From Heterohyrax brucei (Eukaryota; Chordata; Mammalia; Hyracoidea; Procaviidae): DNA of 64,000 nt. Below the pieces are notes generated by a model. That model saw nothing but the letters and a program-made list of their open reading frames with translations. It searched no databases and was not told the DNA's origin. The stretch lies in contig CM053143.1 of assembly GCA_028571685.1 (NCBI GenBank), forward strand, positions 137,922,829 to 137,986,828, in the 5' to 3' direction. A program made the position numbers and the translations under genes. Shown here piece by piece: positions 34,645 to 43,885 of the stretch (within the stretch, counting starts at the first letter, position 1; every line of letters begins with the position of its first letter).

Positions 34645-34845
34645 GTTTACACTTACATAGTGGTTGAAGTGCTTGGCTGCTGACCAAAGCATTGGTGGTT
34701 GGAACCCATCAGCTGTTCTGCAGAAGAAAGATGTGGCAGACTCCTTCCGTAAAGATGTGCAGCCTTGAAAGCCCTAGGGAGCAGTTCCACTCATTCCTGG
34801 AGGGTCGCTATGAGTTGGAATCAACTGGATGGCGCTGGTTTTAGT
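34645..34845 (+). mobile_element. Afrotherian SINE, long variant
   Basis: 'catagtggttgaagtgcttggctgctgaccaaagc', central 'gaagaaagatgtggcagactccttccgtaaagatg', tail 'ggtcgctatgagttggaatcaactggatggcgctgg'. Confidence 0.9.
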
Positions 34846-34895
34846 CATATATACTGGGGAGTGTCTTTTTCCCATTTTGGTTATGTTATAATAGA

Positions 34896-35066
34896 GTGGA
34901 AACCATGGTGGCATAGGGGTTAAGTGCTACAGATTCTAACCAAAAGGTCAGCAGTTTGAATCTGCTAGGCACTCCTTGGAACACCTGTGGAGCAGTTCTA
35001 TGCTGTCCTACAGTGTCTCTGTGAGTCAAAATTGACTCGCTGGCATTGGGTTGGGTTTGGTTTTTA
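34896..35066 (+). mobile_element. Afrotherian SINE, complete, near first coding exon
   Basis: 'gtggaaaccatggtggcataggggttaagtgctacag', 'ctaaccaaaaggtcagcagtttgaatctgc' and 'ctgtgagtcaaaattgactcgctggcattgggttgggtttggttttt'. It ends about 250 bp before the exon at 35318. Confidence 0.9.
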
Positions 35067-35317
35067 TCATAGAAAGCGAATTATGAACCGGAATTTTTTT
35101 TCTCTGCAGTTGTTTTATAGAAGGAAAAAAGTCCCGGTGTGCTCCAGCCAAAGATACTTGTTTGAAAAGAATGTTTCAGTCTTTTGTACAAAAGAAAACA
35201 AAAAAAGACTTTGAAGTCCTGGGGATGACATACAGTATATCTTTCTGGAGATAATTTGGCTTTGTAGAAACAAATTTTTTGGAAAGTAATGGCCATTTAT
35301 TTTTCTTTTCACCCAAG

Positions 35318-35360
35318 GAGAAGTACAAATGTCTACCACAAGACGAAAACGTGTTATGTT
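35318..35360 (+). other. CLOCK: CLOCK 5' UTR portion of first coding exon
   Basis: The acceptor is the pyrimidine tract 'tttttcttttcacccaag' with AG at 35316-35317. The 43-nt leader contains an upstream ATG at 35329-35331, in weak context (C at -3), that opens a 15-codon frame ending at TAA 35374-35376. That frame overlaps the CLOCK start in another frame. The precise acceptor is inferred from the consensus only. Confidence 0.7.
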
Positions 35361-35407
35361 ATGTTGTTTACCGTAAGCTGTAGTAAAATGAGCTCGATTG
35401 TTGACAG
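35361..35407 (+). CDS. CLOCK: CLOCK coding exon 1 (residues 1-15)
   Basis: CLOCK is the bHLH-PAS activator that pairs with BMAL1 (ARNTL), binds E-boxes and drives PER and CRY in the circadian loop; it acts in the nucleus. This exon encodes MLFTVSCSKMSSIVD plus two bases of the Arg codon, identical to the known mammalian N-terminus as I recall it. The donor is 'GACAG|gtatgt' at 35408, phase 2. The first ATG (35361) has G at -3 and T at +4; a second in-frame ATG at 35388 (Met10) has A at -3 and A at +4, a context at least as good, so initiation at either is possible. The annotated start follows the family convention. Confidence 0.95.
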
Positions 35408-36039
35408 GTATGTTTTCAGAGACTCATTTATTTTGAATTATTTAATGCTATTTTAAAATTCCACTAGCAGAGAAATGTTCTGTATCAAACTGAAAGGAGC
35501 TTTATGCTTAAACATAAATACCATTGGGCTCAATTTCTGTGTTGGACAAACATAGTGTAATACCAAGTAAGGTACATCAACGTTACTGAGAGCCAAAGTC
35601 AGCAGTGTGGGGCTTGTGTTTTAAACAGATTTCGAGCTGTAATTTTGTATGATTTGGTTAGAGCAGCTCTGAAAAAAAAAGTTATGACAATTCCAAGTGT
35701 TTTCTTGCACCTTCTAGAGTCCTCTTTATCCTTACTTCTTGTCCTTTTTCTCCTTATCTCATGGCGATAAGGTGATACAGTTAACTGCATCCCTCAAGCT
35801 TCTCAGCGTTTGTTATTGATAAGAGTTACTATGGTTAAGATTTCATTAATTGAAATCTTAATCTTGGAGAAAAGATAAACCTCTTTATTTCTTTGATTCT
35901 CAGATGAATTTTCTTTTGATTTGTTTTAACATTTCTGAAATTGGGATGCATCTTGCAATTAGCTTATAGTTTAATTAATAACTTTTTTTTTAAAGTGTCA
36001 CATGAAATAATGGTGATTATATAATTAGTACTGTCTTAC

Positions 36040-36250
36040 ACTTCATAAAGTACAATAATTTTACCCACTCTTACATGTAATATGCAGGATACTTTTTATA
36101 TGTTATTTAACCGTATAGTGATGCCTTGAAGTTCTGCAGATGAGTAAACTAGATCAGAAAGATTAAATAAGTTCACATAGCTAGTAAGTGATGAGAAATT
36201 CTGACATGTATTACAATTCTGGTATTTTCTAACTCTAAAGTTACTGTGTG
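36040..36250 (-). mobile_element. MIR SINE relic, antisense
   Basis: Complement of the MIR core: 'cttgaagttctgcagatgagtaaactagatcagaaagattaaataagttcacatagctagtaagtgatgag'. Confidence 0.6.
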
Positions 36251-37147
36251 AATCTTCTGTAGCAGATTCCTTAATACTTTTGTAGCTGGAGCTGTATACA
36301 GAAGTGAATCTTGACATCTATGTACAGCTCTCCTCCCTTTTCTAAGAGCTAAGCAATGAAGATACATACTCGACCAGAACTTAAAACCTGAGGGGCAAGC
36401 AATCTCCTTAGAGAGGCCTGCCTGCACTGCTGCCAGTAGCTTTGGGGTATGCAGTGTTGCAGGTGAGATCTGTAAGCAGTTTTGTCTTTAGAAAGGATAT
36501 TTCCTCATTGGCCCTGAGAGATTAAAAATAGTTTTGGCATTATGCTTCTGAATGATTGTGAGTTCCCATTCTAGACAAAATGAGACGGGATGATGGCATC
36601 GAACATTCTGACTCAGAGGATAAAATTCTTAATACTGCTTTTTGATCTGTCTTGAATATCATGCAAGTTATAACCCTCTCTTCAGAAAAGTTACTAAACA
36701 TATTAAAGAATTTTTCATAAATCCTGGGTATATGTGAAATCCCAAACATCTATATACAGACACCTAGTTAAAAATCCCTGTAATATAAGGTCTGCAGGTG
36801 ATCTCAGTGACTGCAGAAGGAATGTTATAGGCTTTTGTAAGGCCACAAACAGTGAATAGTGAATTCATTTCAAACCTTATAAATTGCTTGAAATTGTTTA
36901 CTAATGCTTTTTAAACTACGGTTAGCCACCAGTGCTCTTTGAGTTCATTTGTTAAAAAGGCTGTTTCCCTAGGTCTTCTCATGGGCAACACCTTCCTGTT
37001 AACTTAAATTTCGACTCAAATGTCTCAAGAAGTCCTTCCCTTGACCATTAAGTCTAAAGTAACCACCCAGTAATTAAAAATGTTACCTTTTTTCAAAATA
37101 TAAGACTTACCCTACATTCTCATGTTTGTTTCTTTCCATTTTTGCAC

Positions 37148-37280
37148 TAGAAAAGAAGCTGCAGGCGAGTAGGGACACATATGTCTTGTTCACTGCTCTG
37201 TAACCATGTCTGGAACAGAGCCTGGCACATGGATGCTAGTGGATGTGTGTTTCAGATGAATCAGTAAATAAATTAAAGTG
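37148..37280 (+). mobile_element. L2-like 3' tail
   Basis: 'aagctgcaggcgagtagggacacatatgtcttgttcactgctctg' and 'cctggcacatggatgc...gaatcagtaaataaat' follow the L2 3' end. Very old, so conserved location across placentals would be expected. Confidence 0.5.
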
Positions 37281-37760
37281 TTTAAATATAAATTACTAGG
37301 TGTTGTGACACTTACGGTTAATTAGTGGTTTTGTAAAGTGTATGTCTTAAAATGTTTTAAAATTATGCTGTCATAATAAAAATAATTTCAAGTTAATGAC
37401 TTTATTATAATGACAAACACACTGACTTTATGTAGGTAATCACTGCTTACTTAAAGTTTAAAAGAAGGTATTTAACCCCTGGTTAAATTAAATTCTTAGG
37501 CTGTTCTTTTGTACATAGTAAAGCTAAGTAAATATGTTAAAAATTCATATATGTAAATAAACTATTAAAAATGTAATTAAGCATAGCTAAACTTTGATTT
37601 TTCTAATGTTTATTAGTAAACAAGTTAATAATCACTGAGTTTGAATCATTGCACTCCGACAGCTTTACAGAATTCTAGGCTATAACTGAGTTGATTCACA
37701 TGTCATTTTAGTATTACTTTTGCTTAGTGAGTCTGCACCTATTTTCTTTTTTCTCTTTAG

Positions 37761-37820
37761 AGATGACAGTAGTATTTTTGATGGGTTGGTGGAAGAAGAT
37801 GACAAGGACAAAGCAAAAAG
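37761..37820 (+). CDS. CLOCK: CLOCK coding exon 2 (residues 16-36)
   Basis: The 60-nt exon has acceptor 'ttctctttag' and donor 'AAAAG|gtagtt'. With the two carried bases it reads [20 protein letters not shown] and then two bases of Arg36, phase 2 at both ends, so skipping it would keep the frame. The segment is an acidic stretch (DDSS, EEDDKD) just before the basic region of the bHLH domain, as in other vertebrate CLOCK proteins. The +4 and +5 donor positions (gtagtt) are weaker than in the other exons. Confidence 0.97.
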
Positions 37821-39146
37821 GTAGTTCTACTTGTGATGTAAAATAGTAAATAAAAGACTAAAAATACTGTGTAATAGTAGATAAATAATAAATCTATGAT
37901 TCCAAAAGCTTTTTGCCTTAAGAACTTAGTTATATTAGCAAGGTGGAAAATACTTAGAGTATCAGTATGCAGTTTGTAAATTAAAATTATCCTCTGATCT
38001 TTTATAGGAGTATTATGCTTTGCATAAACAAAAACTGAATTAGAAAATGAGACTTCACAAAGCAAATAATTAAAGGTGCTACAAAATGACTGGTTAATTT
38101 ATGAATAATTGCATTTATTTGTCTCCAAAACTCCTGGTACAGCTGTAGGTATACTGATTACTGCTTCATGTTACCCAGGGACAGGAGGGCCAGCAGGAGG
38201 ACGGATGAGAAGTTGAAAGCCAAAATTACAAAGCAGAACAGTATTGAAATTTATCAGAAGTAGAGTTAAGAATTTCCACATTTTTATAAAAATCAATTAG
38301 TAAATACAGTTAATTTAGTTATAATTCAGCATACTCATATATAAATTTTCAAAGCGATTTGTTTCACAGAATACAATATGCTTATTTTTCTGTCTGATTT
38401 ACATATATAGCATCTGTAGAATGGCAGTATTACTCATTTAGCACACACATTTTGAGTGTCTCCTGTATCTTAGGTGATGTACTTAAATGCCTTGATTTAA
38501 AAAATGTGGCCTCTGTTCTGAAGGAGTCCACAGCCTAATGGAGAAATAGATAGTACAAACAAATGCGTACAGCTCTGTGTTGGAGGCAGGGATGATGGAA
38601 TATAGAGGCATAAAAGGGAAGAAGTATGTAGGTAAGCCTGGGGCTAGGGAACATTTCATTTTTAAATTTTTATGTGTGGCATAAAGTTACAGTGGTTGGA
38701 TAATTTTCTTCTTTCCTTATTTTAATAATTTATATGTTCACACACGGAAAACTTCAGTGATATGCACAGTAACCACAAGGAAAGTTAACTCCTTGATAAC
38801 TTTTGGTTTAAATAAAACCAGAGATTTGAGTGCAATTTGTGTTACTGCCATTTTCATAAAAACCATGTATGTCCAGATGCTCAGTATGTGGAAGTTTCTT
38901 TAGTGATAAATTGAAATGAAAAATTATTGCCCTTGTTAACTGTATATTGTTGGTAATCCAGGAAATAAATACGTATGAAAGTTCTACTCTGTCCTATAGG
39001 GTTGCCGTGAATTGGAAACTTAGTGGCACATCACTACAACATATTGATAGAAATAAATGCTGTGTAGTCTTGTTCAGTTGGGTATTAAGCTATTTGTGTA
39101 ACTAAATGAACTATTTTAAAACTTTTTTAATTTCTCATTTCATCAG
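37821..39146 (+). other. CLOCK intron
   Basis: Phase 2 intron of 1.3 kb, 'gtagtt' to 'ttctcatttcatcag'. A probable ancient repeat lies at 38420-38650 ('tttgagtgtctcctgtatcttaggtgatg', 'gaaggagtccacagcctaatggag'). A SINE tail fragment lies at 38981-39035 ('gttctactctgtcctatagggttgccgtgaattgg'). Confidence 0.7.
38981..39035 (+). mobile_element. SINE 3' fragment, 110 bp before exon
   Basis: 'gttctactctgtcctatagggttgccgtgaattggaaacttagtggc' is an orphan SINE tail. It lies upstream of the polypyrimidine tract of the next exon and does not overlap it. Confidence 0.8.
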
Positions 39147-39295
39147 AGTGTCTAGAAACAAGTCTGAGAAGAAACGTAGAGATCAGTTTAATGTTCTCAT
39201 TAAAGAACTGGGATCCATGCTTCCTGGTAATGCAAGAAAGATGGACAAATCCACTGTTCTGCAGAAGAGTATTGATTTTTTACGAAAACATAAAG
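39147..39295 (+). CDS. CLOCK: CLOCK coding exon 3 (residues 36-86, bHLH domain)
   Basis: The 149-nt exon encodes [20 protein letters not shown] and onward to FLRKHK, plus one base of Glu86. This is the complete basic region and both helices of the bHLH domain. From family structure work, Arg39, Glu43 and Arg47 contact the E-box; all three are present, as are Ser38 and Ser42, known phosphorylation sites that modulate DNA binding. The loop carries '[12 protein letters not shown]'. Acceptor 'catttcatcag|AG', donor 'TAAAG|gtaaat'; phase 2 in, phase 1 out. The encoded residues look identical to human and mouse as I recall them, so strong purifying selection is expected. Confidence 0.98.
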
Positions 39296-40140
39296 GTAAA
39301 TTTTTTACTTTGTAATACAGAGTTTTGTTTTTTATAACATAACCACTATCCTTTAAGGTGCAATGAGTTGGAACCTCTTATGCTTAAGTGTAATGCTGCT
39401 CCAGCTTTTTTAAGAGATAGAAGTCTAATGTGTTCCTTCTTTCATTCTACAAAGATTTATTTAGCCTTCTGTATCCTAGTTCTTCAGGATACAAGGTAAA
39501 ACCGTGCTGGTCCTCAAGTAACTCAAGTCAAGGGAGACAAACATAAAAATGTAATTACAGTACAAATAATTGCAACAGGAGAAGTGCTTGTAAACTAAAT
39601 TTCCAGTGAGAACACATCAAGGAATATGTCAGGGAAGGCTTGAAAACAGTTGCTTTTTCCGCTGAGTCTTTAGATTGGGAAAGAAAATAATGTTTCACCC
39701 AGAGGAAGTAGTATCTTCAAAAGCAAAGATGCAGGGAGAGTTTGAGTTTGAAAGTCATGGGTGTCTTAGAAAGAAAAGCAAGAACTAGACTATGGAGGCA
39801 TTATGTGTCATTTTAAAAATTGTGTTTTTTGTTTGTTTCAGTATGCCTATAGGAAATAAACACTGTGTTTTAAAATAAAGTATTTGTTAATTGAAGAAAA
39901 TCATCCTGAGTAAACAAGTCAAACATTACAGATTTTGGTATCAGAGATAATGTTGTAGAAGACTTGCGAAGGTCATTTCCTTTTTCAGTTGCAAATCAAA
40001 CTCTGAAATTCTCAGGAGAGTTTGTAACTAAACGCCTTTATTTCCTTCTCCAGCTCAGTTGCTAATGCCTTATCAGCCTGGTTTGTACTCTACTTCCTAA
40101 AACTATTTTTGTTAATTTCATTAATGACTACTCTTCTATA
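39296..40140 (+). other. CLOCK intron, first part
   Basis: Probable ancient eutherian repeat at 39430-39790 ('cattctacaaagatttatttagcc', 'gctggtcctcaagtaactcaagtc', 'gtcagggaaggcttg'). No other feature identified. Confidence 0.5.
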
Positions 40141-40281
40141 AAGGAGCCCTGATGGCGTTGTGGTAAGAACTCGATTGCTGACTAAAAGGCCAGCAGTTCA
40201 ACTCCACTAGCTGTTCCTTGGAAATCTAGTAGGGCAGTGTAGAGTTACTGTGAATTGGGATCAACTCCAAGGCAACAGATT
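40141..40281 (+). mobile_element. Afrotherian SINE
   Basis: 'aaggagccctgatggcgttgtggtaagaactcgattgctgactaaaaggccagcagttcaactccac' with tail 'ttactgtgaattgggatcaactccaaggcaacag'. Confidence 0.9.
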
Positions 40282-40299
40282 TTCTATTACGTAATAGTT

Positions 40300-41190
40300 T
40301 CTTCTTACACCTTATTCCCTTCTTCATCTCTGTAGCTCTAGAAATTTGAATCTCTCTTCCATTGACTGTTTCCCCTTGATTTCCATTATACATAATACAT
40401 TTCTTCATTCATCTGTCCCTCCCTGATGGCTACTAACTTCTTCCGTCTTTTTTTCCCCTGCCTTTTAACTGTGGTGTTTCTCAAGGTCTCATCCTTTCTC
40501 CTTTTGCTTTCCCTAGACACTTTCCCTTTACCTCATTCTTCAGCTTCAGGTGTTGACTGTCTGTTAACTACCAAATCTGTGGTTTTAGTTGCAGACTTTT
40601 CAGCCTTCAGTTTCCAAGCAGGAAACTGTGGTGGCACTGTGGTTAGGAGCTGTGGCTGCTAACCAGAAGGTTGGCGGCAGTTTGCGTCCACCGGGTGCTC
40701 CTTGGAAACCCTGTGGGGCAGTTCTACTCTGGCCTGTAGGGTCGCTGTGAGTTGAAATTGACTCAGTGGTACCATATTTGGTGGTGGTATTTTTCATTTC
40801 CAAACAGCATCTGGGTCTCCTGCATGCTCTGAAATTCAGTGAGTCTGACATTGAATTTGTTGTTACTTTGTCACTGTCCCTTCTCTTGCAGCTTTCCTTT
40901 TTCTGTTTTGCACAACTGTCGTTTCAGTCATCCGGGCCACAAATCTAAAAAGACTTTTGGATTTTTTGTTTTGTCTTCTTTAGTACTGGTAATCTAATCA
41001 CTTGTCCAAATTTTATGGTTTCTTATTTCTGTGTGTCACCATTGCTTCTCATCACTTTTATTGCAACCACTGTCACTAAATTCCACCTCCACAAATACAG
41101 TAGTATTCTCACTAGCCCCCATGCCCATTTTTAGGTTGTACACTCCTTACAATCAGTCCATTATGTATTATAGAGGCTCAATAAAGGATT
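40300..41190 (+). mobile_element. L2-like LINE relic, split by a SINE
   Basis: Pyrimidine-rich text before and after the SINE at 40621 ('ctaacttcttccgtctttttttcccc', then 'cattgcttctcatcacttttattgcaaccactgtcactaaattcc') follows the L2 ORF2 C-terminal style in sense and ends with 'gtacactccttacaatcag'. Assignment is by recalled wording; confidence is limited. Confidence 0.4.
40621..40792 (+). mobile_element. Afrotherian SINE in L2-like relic
   Basis: 'ggaaactgtggtggcactgtggttaggagctgtggctgctaacc' to 'ggtcgctgtgagttgaaattgactcagtggtacc'. Confidence 0.9.
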
Positions 41191-41890
41191 GCTGAGTGAC
41201 ATGAAGTTAAATGCACACATTTCCCTTTGACAGAGGAAGGTTAATTTTGACATCAGCTCATCAGTAAATCAATTTTTTTGAGTATATAATGTTCACAAAA
41301 ATAAAATTTACCTTACATTGGAAATTCTTGCATACTACTTTAAAATAGGCATATATTTAACTGAAGGGGATTTACTTATGGATTCAAATCCTCTTTTTTG
41401 AATGTACATGATTGAAGTCATGCTGAAAAGCAGGGCTGCATGTCACAGAGTTGGTGACTGTACTTCTTAGTTACTCTGCGTATTATAGTATAAGCATTTC
41501 TCATATGCCAAACCAGAGGTGATAATTTAACATGCTGTATTTATATGTTCTGGTAATAAAAAAATTAAAAACAAAACCCTTACTTTCTCACTGCAAAATA
41601 TATTTTTGGAGTTCAATCTGAAACACAGCACTTTTTAAATTCTACTTTGTTTTAATATGTTTGTGTTTTAAAATTGAAAAACATTTGTTACCTGAAGAAT
41701 TCAGCTTTCTTATTATGAATAGGTTTCTCCTAGCGAAATCTGTTAAAACTATGTAGCAAAACAAAATGGTAATAATTGTGATACAATGTATATCCCATAC
41801 CAAGGATCTCCGAGTCCTTGTTTAGCTCTCAACACTGAGAACATATGCATAGAGGACACTAAGCAAAATCACTCTGGAATTATTAAGATA
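41191..41890 (+). other. Intronic sequence, nothing recognised
   Basis: AT-rich, no identified repeat. Confidence 0.45.
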
Positions 41891-41904
41891 AAGTTTTTTG
41901 CCCC

Positions 41905-42480
41905 CAAATCTTTTTTTTTTTTTAATTTTCTATTTAACGTGACTGAGTGAAAATGTACATTCCCATATAAATTTACATGCCCACCTATATGCAGCTTCCA
42001 CTGCTCTCCCTGTCCGGTGACTGCACACTATTCCTCTCTGCTCCATACATGTCTCATCCTCCCAACAGTCTCCTTTCCCCTCCTCTCCGTCCACTCCCCT
42101 TCCTCCAGCCAGAGGTCAGAAGGATGATATCCTATAGATGTATAGAACCATAAAGTGCTTCCAATATATGGTAACTCTGCATTGCCAAGTCCAATCCATT
42201 CCTGTCCAAAGTGTGTACCTTCATTATAATTTATGGGTAAGGGCAGCATCAGGGCCGGCGGCTATGCTCTCAGGGGAACCCCGAAACTGCTGGACCACCA
42301 ATTGAGGTCTTTAGTGGAGATCTCAGGATGCACCCCTTTTTATTCTTGTGTTGCCAATGAGACTCCTCTCTGTGAGCTCCATCATGGCTATCACTGGTGG
42401 TGGCTGGGCACCGTCTGGTTCTTCCGGTCCCAAGTCAATGTAGGCACTGAAATCTTAATTTAGCAGCTCCTTCATTAAGG
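41905..42480 (-). mobile_element. Afrotherian L1-type 3' UTR piece, antisense
   Basis: Starts with a T run (complement of a poly-A tail, 41911-41922) followed by 'taacgtgactgagtgaaaatgtacattccc' and 'tgcccacctatatgcagcttcc'. Four related segments occur in this intron and the next (45786, 47131, 52330 in opposite orientation, 53013). I class it as an L1 3' end because of the poly-A-like start and adjacency of one copy to L1 ORF2 text; this is inference. Confidence 0.5.
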
Positions 42481-43010
42481 TGGAGTAGGACTGAGAGTAA
42501 TCATTTTGCCTGGTAGTAGGTAGGCGTAGGGACTTGTTAAAAAGCAGGCTGGTTGACCTTGGTTCCTTCCCCCAGGCCCACATCATTCTCTCTGCTCTCT
42601 AGTTATCACCAGTTGAATGGCAAGCAAGGATGAAGAAAAATAATGATTGCGTAATGCTTAGAGCAAATGTGATCTGATTTACCATGTTCTTCATTAATAA
42701 TAGTCATAGATGACTTTTATTGTTTGGTTGTTGTGTAAAACAGGAAGCAGTCTCACAGCTATCTCAGCAGTGCGCATGATCAGAGCCCCCCAGAGAAGAA
42801 TCAAGCAGACTGATGTTCCCAAGGAACTAATGTGCCATGTTAGCTCAGTATTCATCATAACAAAACCTAGACCTCTTGATAATTAGAGTTGTAAATGTTA
42901 ATGCCTATAAGTCTCTGTTAGAATGGGAAATGAAGAGACAACTTGTGGAAATTTAGTTTTCTCATGGTGATTGAAGTATGTCACTAATGTGTGAAATAAT
43001 TTGTTGACAG
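42481..43010 (+). other. CLOCK intron, end; acceptor region
   Basis: No repeat identified apart from the junction. It ends with 'gtgaaataatttgttgacag', a weak polypyrimidine tract. Confidence 0.5.
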
Positions 43011-43102
43011 AAATCACTGCCCAAGCAGATGCTAGTGAAATTCGACAGGACTGGAAACCTACATTCCTTAGTAATGAAGAGTTTACACAATTAATGTTAG
43101 AG
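43011..43102 (+). CDS. CLOCK: CLOCK coding exon 4 (residues 86-116)
   Basis: The 92-nt exon joins to the preceding G to give Glu86, then [20 protein letters not shown] and [10 protein letters not shown]. It links the bHLH domain to PAS-A, with PAS-A starting around residue 107. Acceptor 'ttgacag|AA', donor 'TAGAG|gtatgt'; phase 1 in, phase 0 out. At residue 91 the codon is GCA (Ala), where I recall Ser in human and mouse (AQSD); if correct this is a lineage substitution in the flexible linker. The downstream intron (14.4 kb) is the longest complete one in the window. Confidence 0.97.
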
Positions 43103-43885
43103 GTATGTCCAGATTTAGTGTTTGAATAAGTTTTATTTTCCTCAAAGTAATTTATAGGAGTGACTGTCTAATAAAGTTTGGTGGTATTTTAATATTGAAA
43201 AGGATTATTCTAGTGTTTAATATCAGTGTAAACTATGTCTTTAGTTAAATTTGATTGAAATAGGTATTGTAAGCAATTTATGCTATATAGTAAAACAATG
43301 CTGAATTTTCACATTTTTAGTAGTGAGTTTTTGAGAGGATTAATAGAAGTCAGAAACCTACCAAGTTTTCAACCTGAGAGGACTTCAGCAACACCCAAAT
43401 AAAGAATACTATGTTTTGTTCATCAAGTATTATTATTACATAATGTATCCTACCAGTAGTAGAGTATTTTTTAACAATAAATTAAAATTCATTTTAGAAG
43501 CAAAAAGTAATAATAAATGTTTTGAAAACTTAAACCGTGAAATATACATTGAGAAACAACTCTTCTTAATTCAAATAGATAATTTTAAAAGGAGCGAAAC
43601 AAATCTTCTTTGAAAAAATTATTTTTGAAAACAATTTGGAGCATTTTTGTATATAATTACAGAGCATGTGTATTTTAACTATTTATAAAATCCACAAAAA
43701 TTTTCAGCCTCTCATACCTGTCAGTTTTACTGTGCTATGTTTTACTCTTTCCTGTATAGAGTATTACAGGTACAATCTATGGATACAAAGTATACAGAAT
43801 TTCGTATCGGTTTCCAAGAAAATTAATAAAAAATAGGGAGCAGATGTGGTATACATTAGAGGTAATAAGTAAGCAAAAAAACAGA
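43103..43885 (+). other. CLOCK intron start, nothing recognised
   Basis: AT-rich; an open frame at 43416-43613 is rich in Asn and Lys and judged chance. Confidence 0.45.

Larger units (their letters stand above)
35408..37760 (+). other. CLOCK intron, repeat-poor
   Basis: The intron runs from donor 'gtatgt' to acceptor 'tttttctctttag'. A probable antisense MIR relic lies at 36040-36250 ('gcagatgagtaaactagatcagaaagattaaataagttcacatagctagtaag') and an L2-like sense 3' tail at 37148-37280 ('cttgttcactgctctgtaaccatgtctggaacagagcctggcacatgg'). No afrotherian SINE or RTE was seen in these 2.35 kb, in contrast to both sides. Confidence 0.7.

Noticed and set aside
1..35317. A CLOCK promoter or first non-coding exon in the left part of the window
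   Set aside because: No CpG-rich stretch was seen, and non-coding exons cannot be identified without transcript data. The region is treated as intron; this is not evidence that no exon exists there.
37759..37762. Tandem AG acceptor (tttagag) at the second coding exon as an alternative splice site
   Set aside because: Use of the second AG would shift the frame by two bases and destroy the bHLH reading; the first AG gives the known protein.
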